From Paenibacillus tundrae (GTDB lineage: Bacteria > Bacillota > Bacilli > Paenibacillales > Paenibacillaceae): 64,000 nucleotides of DNA. Both the position numbers and the translations under genes were made by a program. The stretch is from the NCBI RefSeq assembly GCF_036884255.1, contig NZ_CP145605.1:806001-870000 (forward strand), read 5' to 3'. The notes under the pieces were generated by a model that saw only the letters and a program-made list of their open reading frames with translations, did not search any database and had not been told where the DNA came from. Each line of letters starts with the position of its first letter. Positions within the stretch are counted from its first letter, which is position 1. This document shows, in pieces, positions 38,101-47,100 of this stretch.

Positions 38101-38281
38101 AAGTTTAAGCATTCAAAATGATACAGAAGGTAATGCGATTTCAAATGATTTGAATTATGGAGTGTACGTTCTGTCTGTTGCAAAAACTGATTATAAACAT
38201 GCTCTATTTTCCCCTTCTAATTTAGTTAAATTAAAGGTGTCGGAACCTACACAAATACAATCTGATGAAACAACGCTATAA
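35147..38281 (+). CDS. Large exported protein with copper-amine-oxidase-N domain and about seven fibronectin-like repeats
   Basis: A GTG at 35147, behind GGGAGGAAATCAA, gives 1044 residues with a signal peptide (MKKVMSALAVSAMLMSALP). Residues about 27-140 form a copper-amine-oxidase N-terminal domain (RVLVPLRSIFEGLDAKVQY, GSTMVPIRFVSEAFG), a wall-associated module in Paenibacillus that need not bind copper. About seven repeats of 110-120 residues follow. Each starts near a DYGDGRDL-type motif, continues with VSF and YRVFVV, and ends with a YVLSV strand. The last repeats have lost the DYGDGRD motif. There is no SLH or LPXTG anchor. The last kilobase appears more AT-rich than the rest. Confidence 0.8.
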   Translation: MKKVMSALAVSAMLMSALPTSVMDAAARISIYINDAEISSAQAPVMKAGRVLVPLRSIFEGLDAKVQYTNKTKTIKATRGDQEVSLTLGSKVAYINGEAVALDVPANTIKGSTMVPIRFVSEAFGEKVFWNSRMQRVDIKKTVAPPVDDTQYSAWNIYGSVSGSNGDGRDLTVSFTRPTSERAVSAYRVMLVKTRDVNGFNETSATAVPSGNYTSITPNGNNPKLTLNAQTRDVNGDLLNSNETYRLYVLTVGNNNNNFKNTLSWSSQTLKLSAVKTAVQSVTSLRAADISDYGDGRDLEINFTQPSNTSNITYYRAFVVKAKDASSFNLAAANKVSNSNSTIIYKANTQTMKSQFSSSTRDTSGEIIKNGTAYVVYILSVSTNAATTDNKLSAASASLTLGVNATTAPVITQVKDNSDYGDGRDIQVSFNRSSDESKVSSYRIFVVRNAVSSSFNLTTANNLSSNFYYTVNKTGNNITTTLPSSMKDTSGYNVTNLQDYRIYVLAVGNNGAANILSSSSAVLRLTNNGNAGAVSNLTVADVSDYGNSQDLRVSFTKATDESRVSSYRVFVVPSGNVGSFTLNAANASSYYQQVNKTGGNQTFTLSSGLRDVYGTTIREGVSYRVFVLSVSSSGNASQNSLSGYSLPITLTKNTALTAPAGVQAADIADNGNGSDLQVTFNRPANEANIYQYRVFVVKSGNVGSFNLAEANRNSNFKIINKAGGSGNYNVTLDSNSKATDGTTIGNDVNYRVFVLAMSNNDSIANALSTGFDVKLATTSAVGAVSAVKITLKPQEQAVGNSSDLMVSFDKPRDASGISSYALMIVPSENASSFIPNTAKAVLQANYYQNISKDASSTNVPFFAVTPDVNGNQIVVGKTYQAFIVSVSETNSRSISLSEASNIFKVEPKKQEPVEVKTATLTATDATTTQAAKIMFTPATDETGISEYRVFVVEEGKSFNINKAIELSNSSDRSQKVNQGTTAGEISLSIQNDTEGNAISNDLNYGVYVLSVAKTDYKHALFSPSNLVKLKVSEPTQIQSDETTL

Positions 38282-38349
38282 GTGCGGAATCAAATAAATA
38301 TGATAATCTGCACTTTGCAACATTAAAATTGATTTTTTATAAAGTTAAC

Positions 38350-38382
38350 AAAACTTTTTACGCTAGAACGGAGAAGACAGAA
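38350..38382 (+). repeat. Truncated left end of the structured intergenic element
   Basis: AACTTTTTACGCTAGAACGG followed by AGAAGACAGAA matches the left arm of the purine-operon elements, especially the purN-purH copy. It stops after GACAGAA; no GCGAAGCG hairpin or right arm follows. It is a solo fragment next to a terminator. Confidence 0.65.
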
Positions 38383-38400
38383 TTTAGTGTTTAATAGTAA

Positions 38401-38446
38401 TAGAAAGAACTCATCTCTTTATTGTGGATGAGTTCTTTCTATTTTT
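38401..38446 (+). terminator. Terminator after the large repeat protein
   Basis: TAGAAAGAACTCATC pairs perfectly with GATGAGTTCTTTCTA (15 bp) and is followed by TTTTT. Confidence 0.88.
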
Positions 38447-38546
38447 GTGGATGGCTTTTAAAAATCCTGTCGCCAAATAGGTTCCTTAGGCTGGTTGTCG
38501 AGTCAGACAAACAAAGGGATAATAGGAGGAATAGCACGAGAAGGAC

Positions 38547-39458
38547 ATGTCCGAAAGGAATGATGGAATGCTCGCATTTCGCTTGACTGGTTTGCCGGAT
38601 TCCCGGTTGCCGCTGTATTTGTATTGCGTTGGGACACATGAAGAGAAGCCGCAGCTTAGACCTGATGGGTTTCCGGTGTATCAATTGTTTTTGTCACGCG
38701 CTGGCATGGGGAAATTGAAGATTCCCGGTAAGGGAGATTGGTCAGTGAATGCTGGGCAAATGTTTGTGATCGAACCTGGGGTAGCTTATGAGCATATGCC
38801 TCATGCCAAATCGGGTTGGGAACTTGGATATGTCGGCATCGGAGGAGAGTCCGCTGGATCAGTGCTTCATGCCGTTGGGCTCCTGCCTTCGCAACCTCGG
38901 AATCTGAAGGATATGGAGCAGTTTTGGTCACGAATGACCGATATTTGGACAGCGCTTGATCAAGGACGCACAGATGGATGGAACAACTCAGCCCTGATAT
39001 ATCAGCTTATTCTGGATATCGCACGTTGCATGGTATCTCATGAAGAAGCAGGCTCGGTAGAAGGGAGTCAAACCTCCACAATTACTGCAGAAAAGGAGAA
39101 TGATCCGGGAAGTGAGGCATTTGCTCGTGCTATTGAGTTGATGCATGTACACTATCAGGAGGATCTCTTGTTGAAGCATGTTGCGGAAGCGGTAGGTTAC
39201 TCCGTACAGCATCTTAATCGTTTATTTCATCAGAGGCATGGAGTAACCGGACATCAATATATGCAGCGTCTCAGATTGCAAAAGGCATCCCAATGGCTGC
39301 AAGATCACCCTCGATCTAGTGTAAAAGAAGCGGCGGAGATGATCGGTATGGAAGCGAATTATTTTATCCGCATGTTTAAACGTGAATTCGGGGAAACCCC
39401 TGGTAAAGAGATCAAGCAGCGCAATCAGTTGAAGGCTAATCAAGACAGTCTCGACTAA
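38547..39458 (+). CDS. AraC family transcriptional regulator
   Basis: This 303-residue regulator has an N-terminal cupin-like ligand domain (FPVYQLFLSRAGMGKLKIPG, VIEPGVAYEHMP). The C-terminal AraC DNA-binding domain has two helix-turn-helix motifs at about 200-295 (LLKHVAEAVGYSVQHLNRLF and VKEAAEMIGMEANYFIRMFKRE). Such proteins often control sugar-use genes in Paenibacillus, but no target gene is adjacent. An alternative start is the ATG at 38568, 6 bases after AAAGGA, which would remove seven residues. A hairpin follows the gene. Confidence 0.88.
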   Translation: MSERNDGMLAFRLTGLPDSRLPLYLYCVGTHEEKPQLRPDGFPVYQLFLSRAGMGKLKIPGKGDWSVNAGQMFVIEPGVAYEHMPHAKSGWELGYVGIGGESAGSVLHAVGLLPSQPRNLKDMEQFWSRMTDIWTALDQGRTDGWNNSALIYQLILDIARCMVSHEEAGSVEGSQTSTITAEKENDPGSEAFARAIELMHVHYQEDLLLKHVAEAVGYSVQHLNRLFHQRHGVTGHQYMQRLRLQKASQWLQDHPRSSVKEAAEMIGMEANYFIRMFKREFGETPGKEIKQRNQLKANQDSLD

Positions 39459-39549
39459 AAGGAATCGTTAAACCTCATAAACGATTTAGCCAGTTAAGCG
39501 TAAAAAGGGATATATCTTTATATCTCAAAGCTCATAAGCTGGTCATAAT

Positions 39550-39592
39550 ATAAAAAAAAATAAACCAAAAAGGAGCCATTACGGCTCCTTTA
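39550..39592 (-). terminator. Terminator of the DUF1129 gene (minus strand)
   Basis: AAAGGAGCC pairs with GGCTCCTTT around ATTAC. On the minus strand it is followed by TTGGTTTATTTTTTTTT. It may also act on the convergent AraC gene. Confidence 0.8.
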
Positions 39593-39651
39593 CCTATCTG
39601 AACTAACAATACCAATATCAATCGGGTATCCGCTTTACATTAATAGCTAGC

Positions 39652-40407
39652 TTACGCCTTCTTTTGACCAAAGAGGGGACGCAACAAGGCCAAACCAATG
39701 ATACCAATCACTAGACTAACCCACGGTGCGAGGTTAAACACAGGCAGGCTGTCACGCAATGGGTATCCCACAAACAAGACGAGCACGACAACAGCTAGGT
39801 AGATAACGATCCCGCGCAAATTAATTTTCGGTACAGCATTTCTGTCCGCACCTTGATCATCTGGTCGCTCAGCTAGACGGCGTAGCATCTCTACAAGAGC
39901 AATACCGCCTACAGCTGCCACGATGATCGAGAAAAGACTAATATGACTAAACGGCTCGATGTCACCATCTGTCCAACCGATAATTAAACCAGCTCCGCCT
40001 TGAATCAGCAGGATAAAGGACACAGATGCCCAAGCAATCATCGCATACCATTTTGGCGTGCGTGGTTGTTTCTGTTGCTGTGGTTGTATGTCATTCGTTT
40101 TAGGAGCTTCTGAATGCTCGGAGGCTTCTTCGCTATTTTCTTCCTCATTGAGACCAAGTCCAGAGCGTACAGCCGCCTCTAGGTCACTTCCATATAACTC
40201 CTTAGCAGAACGCCCATCCTTTTGCGCTTGAACGATCTCTTTTCCCGCAGATAAAATCCACTCTTCTTGTGTTCTCTCATCCGCAGTTGTGTTTCTAGCA
40301 ATGGAACTAATCTGGTTAAATAATTTCACGTTATCCGGTGTCATCTGACTCAATTCGGTCATTTGCCGATTCTGTATTTCTCTTAGCTTCTTATAGGAAA
40401 TCCCCAC
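39652..40407 (-). CDS. DUF1129 family membrane protein
   Basis: This 251-residue protein has a cytoplasmic N-terminal half with helical segments (MTELSQMTPDNVKLFNQISS, AGKEIVQAQKDGRSAKELYG). A Gln/Glu-rich linker precedes four predicted membrane helices from residue about 118 (MIAWASVSFILLIQGGAGLI, SIIVAAVGGIALV, GIVIYLAVVVLVLFVGYP, WVSLVIGIIGLALL). The layout fits DUF1129. Function is unknown. The gene is monocistronic, with its own terminator, and converges with the AraC regulator. Confidence 0.72.
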   Translation of the reverse strand: MGISYKKLREIQNRQMTELSQMTPDNVKLFNQISSIARNTTADERTQEEWILSAGKEIVQAQKDGRSAKELYGSDLEAAVRSGLGLNEEENSEEASEHSEAPKTNDIQPQQQKQPRTPKWYAMIAWASVSFILLIQGGAGLIIGWTDGDIEPFSHISLFSIIVAAVGGIALVEMLRRLAERPDDQGADRNAVPKINLRGIVIYLAVVVLVLFVGYPLRDSLPVFNLAPWVSLVIGIIGLALLRPLFGQKKA

Positions 40408-40502
40408 TGCTTGCTCCCCCTGTCTAAACCCATTTCCGTCCCCACTGAAGTAGAAACCCTAACGGTAATTTAGTATACGGGAAGGGCTGTCTTTTCGCAA
40501 AG

Positions 40503-40622
40503 TCATTCCTTATAAAATAGCTGCTCATGGTTCTTCCATATCCAAATGCAGGCGAGAATAACACAGGTGCATAATAACACCAGCTTACCGTGAGCACGGA
40601 TCCATTCTATACACTGTTCCAT
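40503..40622 (-). CDS. Predicted 39-residue membrane peptide
   Basis: On the minus strand an ATG at 40622 follows GAAAGGATTGAATGTT and opens a 40-codon frame. The peptide begins MEQCIEWIRAHG, has one membrane helix (KLVLLCTCVILACIWIW) and ends in KNHEQLFYKE. It has three Cys. The layout, a short charged N-terminus, one helix and a charged tail, is that of known small membrane proteins, but I recognise no family. Confidence 0.4.
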   Translation of the reverse strand: MEQCIEWIRAHGKLVLLCTCVILACIWIWKNHEQLFYKE

Positions 40623-40833
40623 AACATTCAATCCTTTCGCCAGAAGGCACGAGGGAGGTGTGAGTTGTAGCCATTTTTGTTATTTTTCCCATGGTACAGT
40701 ATTGCTATGCGTATGCATGTCTGATCTCTCACCTCATATTATTGCGATTGTGTGAATTGTGAATAAAGGAAGCCTGATTCCACCACAATAGTAGCATTTC
40801 CAAACGAAAATCTAAGATGGGAGTGCGACTACG

Positions 40834-41070
40834 ATGAATCAGTCCAACAATGATTTAACGCGAAAACTACTGATGAACAGTAATTCCCGCGGTGTGATGG
40901 ATGAGGTTGTTCCACTGGAGCAACTAACGGAGGATACAGAGGTATCAGATGAACTTACAGAAGGAAATGAGCAAGAAGGAAGCTTCTGGGCGAGTTCTGA
41001 TTTTGCACGTGAGCACGAGTGGCAGGGACAGACGGAGACACATGCTATGTTCCGGCGAAGTTACGAATAA
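40834..41070 (+). CDS. Small acidic protein of 78 residues, unknown
   Basis: The ATG lies behind GATGGGAGTGCGACTACG. The product is acidic (VVPLEQLTEDTEVSDELTEG) with an aromatic end (EGSFWASSDFAREHEWQG) and has no membrane helix. The codon pattern looks coding, and a hairpin terminator follows. I do not recognise a family. Confidence 0.55.
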   Translation: MNQSNNDLTRKLLMNSNSRGVMDEVVPLEQLTEDTEVSDELTEGNEQEGSFWASSDFAREHEWQGQTETHAMFRRSYE

Positions 41071-41114
41071 ATACAGTATAGATGAATGAGCTTCATTTAG
41101 ATCCGTGTGACTCC

Positions 41115-41167
41115 AGGGGTTCCATCTCAGGCAAATCAGTTGCTGGGTTGGAACCTCTTTTGTATGT
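41115..41167 (+). terminator. Terminator after the 78-residue gene
   Basis: AGGGGTTCCA pairs with TGGAACCTCT, with one G-T pair, and is followed by TTTGT. The loop is long (about 28 bases). Confidence 0.6.
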
Positions 41168-41420
41168 GTACATTTACGGAACGGACGACACATCCAACAG
41201 GAATTTGGCATCGGATGAACAAATGTACATTCATTTTTGCGGCGTGCATGTCGATAAAAAAACAATAAAGAGTAGCCGCTGTAGGCGCTATACTTTTCAA
41301 TGAAAAGAGGATTGGACTCAGGTTGACGCGGAGGTTCTGAGATGATAATATACTATTACAACTTTAATGCACACTAAACTTATCGGATTTATATAATTAA
41401 AAACGATATAGGTTCAAATT

Positions 41421-41582
41421 AATAACTTACATGAGAACGGAAAGGACAGAAATAACCGGAAGAAGCGAAGCGTTCGCCTTTATCCCCGGATTTATCCTTT
41501 TAGAAAAGGAATCAAAAAATCTGGGGATAACAGCGATCGGAAGGTTGTTCTGTCCTTGGAGGGACTAATGTAAGTAATTATT
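41421..41582 (+). repeat. Structured intergenic element, copy upstream of a hydrolase at 41624
   Basis: TTACAT (41427-41432) pairs with ATGTAA (41568-41573), where other copies have TTTACAC/GTGTAAA. AATAA/TTATT extends the pairing. The outer stem is GACAGAAATAACC/GGTTGTTCTGTC. The GCGAAGCGTTCGCCTTT block, the stem TATCCCCGGATTT/AAATCTGGGGATA and AACAGCGATCGG are present. It ends 42 bases before the hydrolase start and is the only full copy outside the pur operon. Confidence 0.85.
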
Positions 41583-41623
41583 ATATGACATATATAGTCA
41601 GGGAACGGAAAGGGGAAATCGGC

Positions 41624-42454
41624 ATGGAGCGTCAGATCAGCATTCGCCATGGAGAGGAAGAATTAACAGCCACGATACATTATCCAGTGGTTAAGGACAT
41701 TAAGGAGGCGAACCACCAACAGCGGGTTCCTCTGGCTGTCATTTGCCATGGTTTCGTGGGTAGTCGGATCGGGGTAGATCGTCTTTTTGTCAAAACTGCT
41801 CGTGAGCTGGCTGAGGATGGATATCTGGTGCTGCGCTTCGATTATATCGGCTGCGGGGAGAGCAGTGGCGAGTATGGGGCTGAGGGACTGGAGTCTATGA
41901 TTGCTCAAACTCGCTCTGTACTGGACTATGCTGTGAACTGCAGTGATGTAGACCCGACCCGAGTGACTTTGATTGGTCATAGTTTAGGTGGTGCAGTAGC
42001 GCTGCTGACAGCTGTTCGTGATAAACGCGTTAAGAATCTCGTGATGTGGTCTTCGGTAGGTTATCCATTCAATGATATTGTGAAGATCACTGGACGGGAA
42101 GTGTACGATGAAGGCGTGAAGCTTGGTGCAGCTGACTACCTAGGATATAAATTCACACCGAAATTCTTCGATTCATTGGCAGAACATCAACCATTTCAAG
42201 AGGCTGTCAAATTTGGCGGCGATGTGTTAGTCGTTCATGGAACGTCAGATGAGATCATTCCAGTCGATTACGCATTCCTGTATCAAAAGGTATTCTGGAT
42301 GCGCCAGGAAGGCCGCTGCGATAAGGAGATTATTTTCCAGGGAGACCACACCTTCTCTTCTGGCAAGGAGCGGGAACAACTAATCACCCGGACAAGAGAA
42401 TGGCTGGGTGAGCGTCAGAAGATCGAACAGGATTGGCAGCACTGGATGATCTAA
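41624..42454 (+). CDS. Alpha/beta hydrolase (serine aminopeptidase-type fold)
   Basis: This 276-residue hydrolase has VICHGFVGSRIGVDRLF (oxyanion region), LRFDYIGCGESSGEYG and the nucleophile Ser in TLIGHSLGGAVALL. Asp in VHGTSDEIIPVDYA and His in FQGDHTFSSGKERE complete the triad. It resembles bacterial acyl esterases related to cinnamoyl or feruloyl esterases; the substrate is not certain. The ATG at 41624 follows AAAGGGGAAATCGGC; the open frame extends 13 codons upstream. A LigB-type dioxygenase follows after 99 bases. Confidence 0.8.
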   Translation: MERQISIRHGEEELTATIHYPVVKDIKEANHQQRVPLAVICHGFVGSRIGVDRLFVKTARELAEDGYLVLRFDYIGCGESSGEYGAEGLESMIAQTRSVLDYAVNCSDVDPTRVTLIGHSLGGAVALLTAVRDKRVKNLVMWSSVGYPFNDIVKITGREVYDEGVKLGAADYLGYKFTPKFFDSLAEHQPFQEAVKFGGDVLVVHGTSDEIIPVDYAFLYQKVFWMRQEGRCDKEIIFQGDHTFSSGKEREQLITRTREWLGERQKIEQDWQHWMI

Positions 42455-42553
42455 GCAAAAAGTCAAAAGTCACGGGGAGTAACTTGGAAAAGCGCCTTCT
42501 TCGGGGTAAAATAGAGAGGTAAACATCCTATCCGTGTCTGGAGGTTGGCAGCA

Positions 42554-43339
42554 ATGACATTACCCGCACTATTCATTGCGCATGGTTCTCCCACTCTGGC
42601 GTTGGAGAGCAGTGACTACACTCAATTTTTGAACGAGCTTGGAGACAAGCTGCCGGCTCCAAAGGCCATCGTTGTATTTACCGCACACTGGGACTGTCCC
42701 GAGCCTTCGGTGACGATGGATGAGTCCCATCAGACCCTGCATGATTTTTACGGATACGCTTCAGCCATGTATAACATACATTACCCTGCAGCTGGGCAGA
42801 CCGATGTTGCGAGCGAAATTTGTGCGTTATTCTCACGTAGCAACTTGCCACATCGACCTGTTCGAGGACGCGGACTGGATCACGGCGTGTGGGTGCCGCT
42901 ACTGCATATGTATCCCGAAGCCAACATTCCGGTTATTGCCGTATCGGTAGACTCGCTGCGTTCCCCACAAGAGCAGTATGATATTGGGCGTATGCTGGAG
43001 CAACTTAGGCATGATAACGTGCTGATCATCGGTAGTGGTGGAACGGTTCATAATCTGAGAATGCTGGCACAGGATGATGAGCCACAAGACTGGGCCGTAG
43101 AGTTCGATGACTGGCTTGGGGAGCGTCTAGAGCAGTGGAATACCAGAGAATTGTTTCTGTATGAAAAAAAAGCTCCTCATGCGCGGACGGCAGTTCCGTC
43201 CTATGGCATGGAACATCTGGCTCCATTGTTCTACGCGATGGGCACAGCGGATATGTCTCGCACAGCGAAGCGATTATTTCAATCGTATGCCTGCGGCACG
43301 TTAAGTTTGAATTGCTGGCAGTTTGGAGACGGCATATAA
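42554..43339 (+). CDS. LigB-family extradiol dioxygenase (DODA/YgiD type)
   Basis: This 261-residue protein of the class III extradiol dioxygenase family opens catechol-type rings using a non-haem metal. The N-terminal ALFIAHGSPTLALES and the FTAHWDCPEPSV segment hold predicted metal-binding His residues. GRGLDHGVWVPLLHMYPEA and IGSGGTVHNLRML hold the others. The ATG at 42554 follows GGAGG with 9 bases spacing. It could belong to aromatic breakdown together with the upstream hydrolase, but no other pathway genes are present. Confidence 0.85.
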   Translation: MTLPALFIAHGSPTLALESSDYTQFLNELGDKLPAPKAIVVFTAHWDCPEPSVTMDESHQTLHDFYGYASAMYNIHYPAAGQTDVASEICALFSRSNLPHRPVRGRGLDHGVWVPLLHMYPEANIPVIAVSVDSLRSPQEQYDIGRMLEQLRHDNVLIIGSGGTVHNLRMLAQDDEPQDWAVEFDDWLGERLEQWNTRELFLYEKKAPHARTAVPSYGMEHLAPLFYAMGTADMSRTAKRLFQSYACGTLSLNCWQFGDGI

Positions 43340-43396
43340 CTTGGAGCAGATAAGAACAGACTAGAAACATGATTATAAATTAACAAATTAAATAAG

Positions 43397-43445
43397 CAAA
43401 AAGGTTCCTGCGGTCAGTTGGTTGACTGCGCGGAACCTTTTTTTG
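43397..43445. terminator. Bidirectional terminator between convergent genes
   Basis: AAAAAGGTTCC pairs with GGAACCTTTTT, with an inner CAGT/ACTG pairing. The T run on either strand serves both the dioxygenase gene and the small gene on the minus strand. Confidence 0.85.
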
Positions 43446-43467
43446 ATGTTCAGTGTGTGTTATAGGA

Positions 43468-43680
43468 CTATTTGCGAATTTCGAACAACTCACATTCGGT
43501 ACGTGAGTGATAGGCCAGTTCACTGACACTGGACTGAACAACAACGGTTTTCTCGTCAAATCGGATGATGATACCTCCAGAATCAATCTGGTGGTTATCT
43601 TTAAATACCCGGATTTTATGTTTTGAGGTCATGGCTTCCTGAAAATCGGCGTCAGTTTCGAGACGGCGCTGCGTAGGCAT
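43468..43680 (-). CDS. Small 70-residue protein with a predicted beta-barrel (Sm/SH3-like) pattern
   Basis: The ATG follows AAAGGAGTCTCTCT, a good ribosome binding site. The product begins MPTQRRLETDADFQEAM and continues with alternating beta-strand-like segments (HKIRVFKDNHQIDSGGIIIR, DEKTVVVQSS, ECELFEIRK). The strand-turn pattern could form a small Sm-like or SH3-like barrel. It does not carry a clear Hfq signature, so I do not call it Hfq. Function is unknown. Confidence 0.55.
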   Translation of the reverse strand: MPTQRRLETDADFQEAMTSKHKIRVFKDNHQIDSGGIIIRFDEKTVVVQSSVSELAYHSRTECELFEIRK

Positions 43681-44117
43681 AGAGAGACTCCTTTGTTCTG
43701 TTGGACTTTATACCATCATAATATGGGATTCTACAGGCGAGCAAGTGTATGCAGCTGGATATGAGCAACTTGCGTTGTAACGCTTTGGAAAATTAGAGTT
43801 ATATTTGTGATTAATATCATTGCTAATGTAAAAATGTGCAAAAAATAAAGTCTGAAAAACTAACGTTTTGCTATATTATTTTCCTGATCTATAAAGTAAA
43901 CTAAGCGTAATCATGTTATAGGCTATGAGAAAAAAATCGCATGGTGACGGGGATGATAGGCTGTTCTGAAAATGCAAGCTCATCTGGATCATGCAATAGA
44001 AGAGAGAGAAGGCTTTGCTTCAGGTCGCTAGATATCAGAGTACAAACATCATTTTACGACTTGGCGGGGTTGCATTGAGCATGAGAAAACATGAATGAAC
44101 AAGGGGGAGATATTAGA
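43681..44117 (+). other. Leader and promoter region of the large surface protein gene
   Basis: This spacer of about 440 bases is AT-rich on the left. On the right (43930-44110) is a leader with possible long-range pairing: CTCAT and TGCAA near 43979 and 44003 with TTGCA and ATGAG near 44070-44083. I could not match it to a known riboswitch class. No T-run terminator is evident. Confidence 0.35.
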
Positions 44118-47100
44118 GTGATTCATTATACCGGTCGTGCCTTATGGAAGATCATGCTGGTCTTTGTGCTAGTGTTTACTGCATTATCGGCAGGGCTGGG
44201 AACAACACGATCCGCACACGCGGAGATATGGTATGAACAGTATTTAGGGGAGATACAGCTATTTCCTTACGGGTTTGTGCCGCGTGGTTGGGAGTTTGCA
44301 GCTGGACAAAAGATGAGCTTACAGAACAATTCTGCTTTGTATTCTTTGCTTGGTACTTACTATGGAGGCGATGGGCGAACTGATTTTGCATTGCCGGATC
44401 TCACATCACTTCCCGTACCTGACGGGATGGGCTATTACATAGCTACTACAGGGTTATATCCTGCACGTGAAGATGGCGGGACTGCCATGGGGCACGCAGG
44501 CGAAGTGCGCATCTTTCCGTATAATTTTTCACCGGATGGCTGGCTCAAGCTGGATGGGGGTACACATAATGCGCAGAGTTATCCGCAGCTGTACTCCGTT
44601 ATTAGTAATGTGTTTGGATCTCAGGATGGTCAAAAATTCACTTTGCCCAGGATCAGTGCACCGCTGCAAGACCAACCATTACACTTTGCTGTTGCGGCGA
44701 GACCGATAGAAAGTCAGAATGGAACGGAAATTAACAGTACAAAACGTGAAGTTTTAGTAGGGCAGACCATACCCTTTCTTGTTCCAATGCAAACGAGTTG
44801 GATCACTAGTGATGGAAGATCGCTGCGCATAATGGAGTATCAAGCTCTTTTTGCACTCGTGGGATGGAAATTTGGTGGCGATGGACAGAGTACATTTGCT
44901 ATCCCGAATTTAAGAAATAATCCTTACAATTTTCAATATTATACTGTGGCTAGTTCAGGGATATATCCTACTCGTGGTGATCGAGGAGGTGGGCCTTCTG
45001 GAGTCGCAGGAACAAATACAATTTATACTGTAGCTACTGGACAGACGTTGCGAGTTAACAGCTCGGATATGATGGGCAATGTGCCTGATAGTGCGAATGC
45101 TAAGGGAGTTTCGCTGCGCACTCAGCCGCAGTATGGAACGGTTACGCAAGACAGTAACGGTTTTATTTATCAGGCTCCAAAGGACTATTTCGGTAATGAT
45201 AGCTTTACAGTGAGGACTTACAACGATAATGGATTTGCTAACGGTTATTCGACGGTCCAAATCAAGGTGGAGCAACCTGTGCCACCTGTTGTAACCGGTG
45301 TTAGTGATCAGAGCATTTACAATCGTACGGTCAATCCGGTATTTACGACTGGCACGGCTATCCTGAATGGCCATCCGTTTACGAGCGGAACAGCGGTGAC
45401 TGCGGAAGGCAGCTATACGTTAATCGCAATGAACAGTTACGGTTCGACACAGGTTCAATTTAGAATTGATCTTACGCCGCCGACGGTAAGCGGAGTGACG
45501 AACAGCGGGCGTTATACGGTGCCGCCGACGATTACGTTTAGTGATGGAACTGCCACACTAAATGGTACGGCATTTGCGAACGGAGGTCAGGTCAGTCAGG
45601 AAGGTAGTTATACACTGATCGTCACTGACGCGGCAAACAATAGTTCAACCATCACATTCAGCTACTATGCACCACGTCAGCTGACTTTCGATAGCGGCGG
45701 CGGAACGAGCGTAGCTACGCAAAATCTGTATTATGGCGATCATGGGGTTGAGCCAACTGCTCCGACACGAACCGGTTATACGTTTACCGGTTGGTATAGC
45801 GATGCGGCGCGCACGCAGCCATTTCATTTTACGAATACCACAATTACGACGAATACACAGCTGTATGCAGGTTGGATTACTACCCAGTATACCGTCAGCT
45901 TTGACAGTAGTGGTGGAACAGCCGTAGCGGATATTCCGGTGAACCATGGTTTGACTATTAGCGAACCGACAGCGCCAACACGAACAGGATATACGTTTAA
46001 CGGCTGGTTCACGGATGTGGGTCGCATGCATCTCTTTAGATTTGAGAATACAGCAATAACACAAAATACGCAGCTGTATGCGGAGTGGTTTTTGAACCAA
46101 TATACGGTTAGCTTTAACAGCAGCGGTGGTACGGCAGTGGCGGATGTTGCAGTGAATCATGGCTCTACGCTTAGCGCACCAACTGCTCCGTCGCGCACGG
46201 GTTATACGTTTACAGGTTGGTACACCGATGCTAGCCACACACAACTGTTCAATTTTTCTAGTACAGAGATAACGGGAAATACACAGCTGTACGCAGGCTG
46301 GAGTATCAATCAATATACCGTTAGCTTTAATAGCGTCGGAGGTACAGCTGTATCAGATGTTCCGGTTACGTATGGCTCCACGATTAGTGCACCAACGGCG
46401 CCAACACGTACAGGGTACAGATTTACTAGCTGGTATAGTGATGCGGCACAAACGCAGCTCTTCGATTTTGCGAACACACCGATCACGACAAATACACAAC
46501 TGTATGCGGGCTGGAATATCAATCAGTACACCGTCAGCTTTGATAGTAACGGAGGTACAGCGGTAGCGGATCGTCAGATCGACTACGGTACGCTCATGAG
46601 CGAGCCAACGGCTCCAACGCTAACGGGTTATACATTTGGGGGTTGGTATACAGATGAGGCTCATACTCAGCGCTTTGATTTTGCAAATACGCCAGTTACG
46701 GTGGATACACAGCTCTATGCAAACTGGACGCTCCAATCCTATACGGTCACGTTCGACGTATATCAGGGAGATCATGCTAATGTGCCTGATCAGACGATAG
46801 AGTACGGCACACGGATTACGCGTCCTACAGATCCGGTACGTACGGGTTATACGTTTACCAATTGGTACGCAGATGCAGCACATACGCTGCCATTTGACTT
46901 CCAGGCGATCATTACTGACTCGGTTACCTTATATGCAGGTTGGAGCACCAATCAATATGTAGCCAGTTTTGAGAGTAATGGTGGTACTCTAGTGAGCGAG
47001 CAATTGCTCGACTATGGTAATCCAGTGCAGGAGCCACAACAGCCGAGCCGACTCGGCTATACCTTTACCGGCTGGTATAGTGATGCTAGCTTACAGCAAC

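Noticed and set aside
43468..43680. Hfq
   Set aside because: The size and strand pattern are similar, but the Sm1 and Sm2 signatures of Hfq are not recognisable.
43930..44117. Cyclic-di-GMP or other known riboswitch in the surface protein leader
   Set aside because: Some pairing is possible, but the conserved cores of the known aptamer classes that I compared are absent.
44118..45300. Prophage tail genes
   Set aside because: The collar modules are part of one exported, SLH-anchored protein with a signal peptide, and no other phage genes are near.
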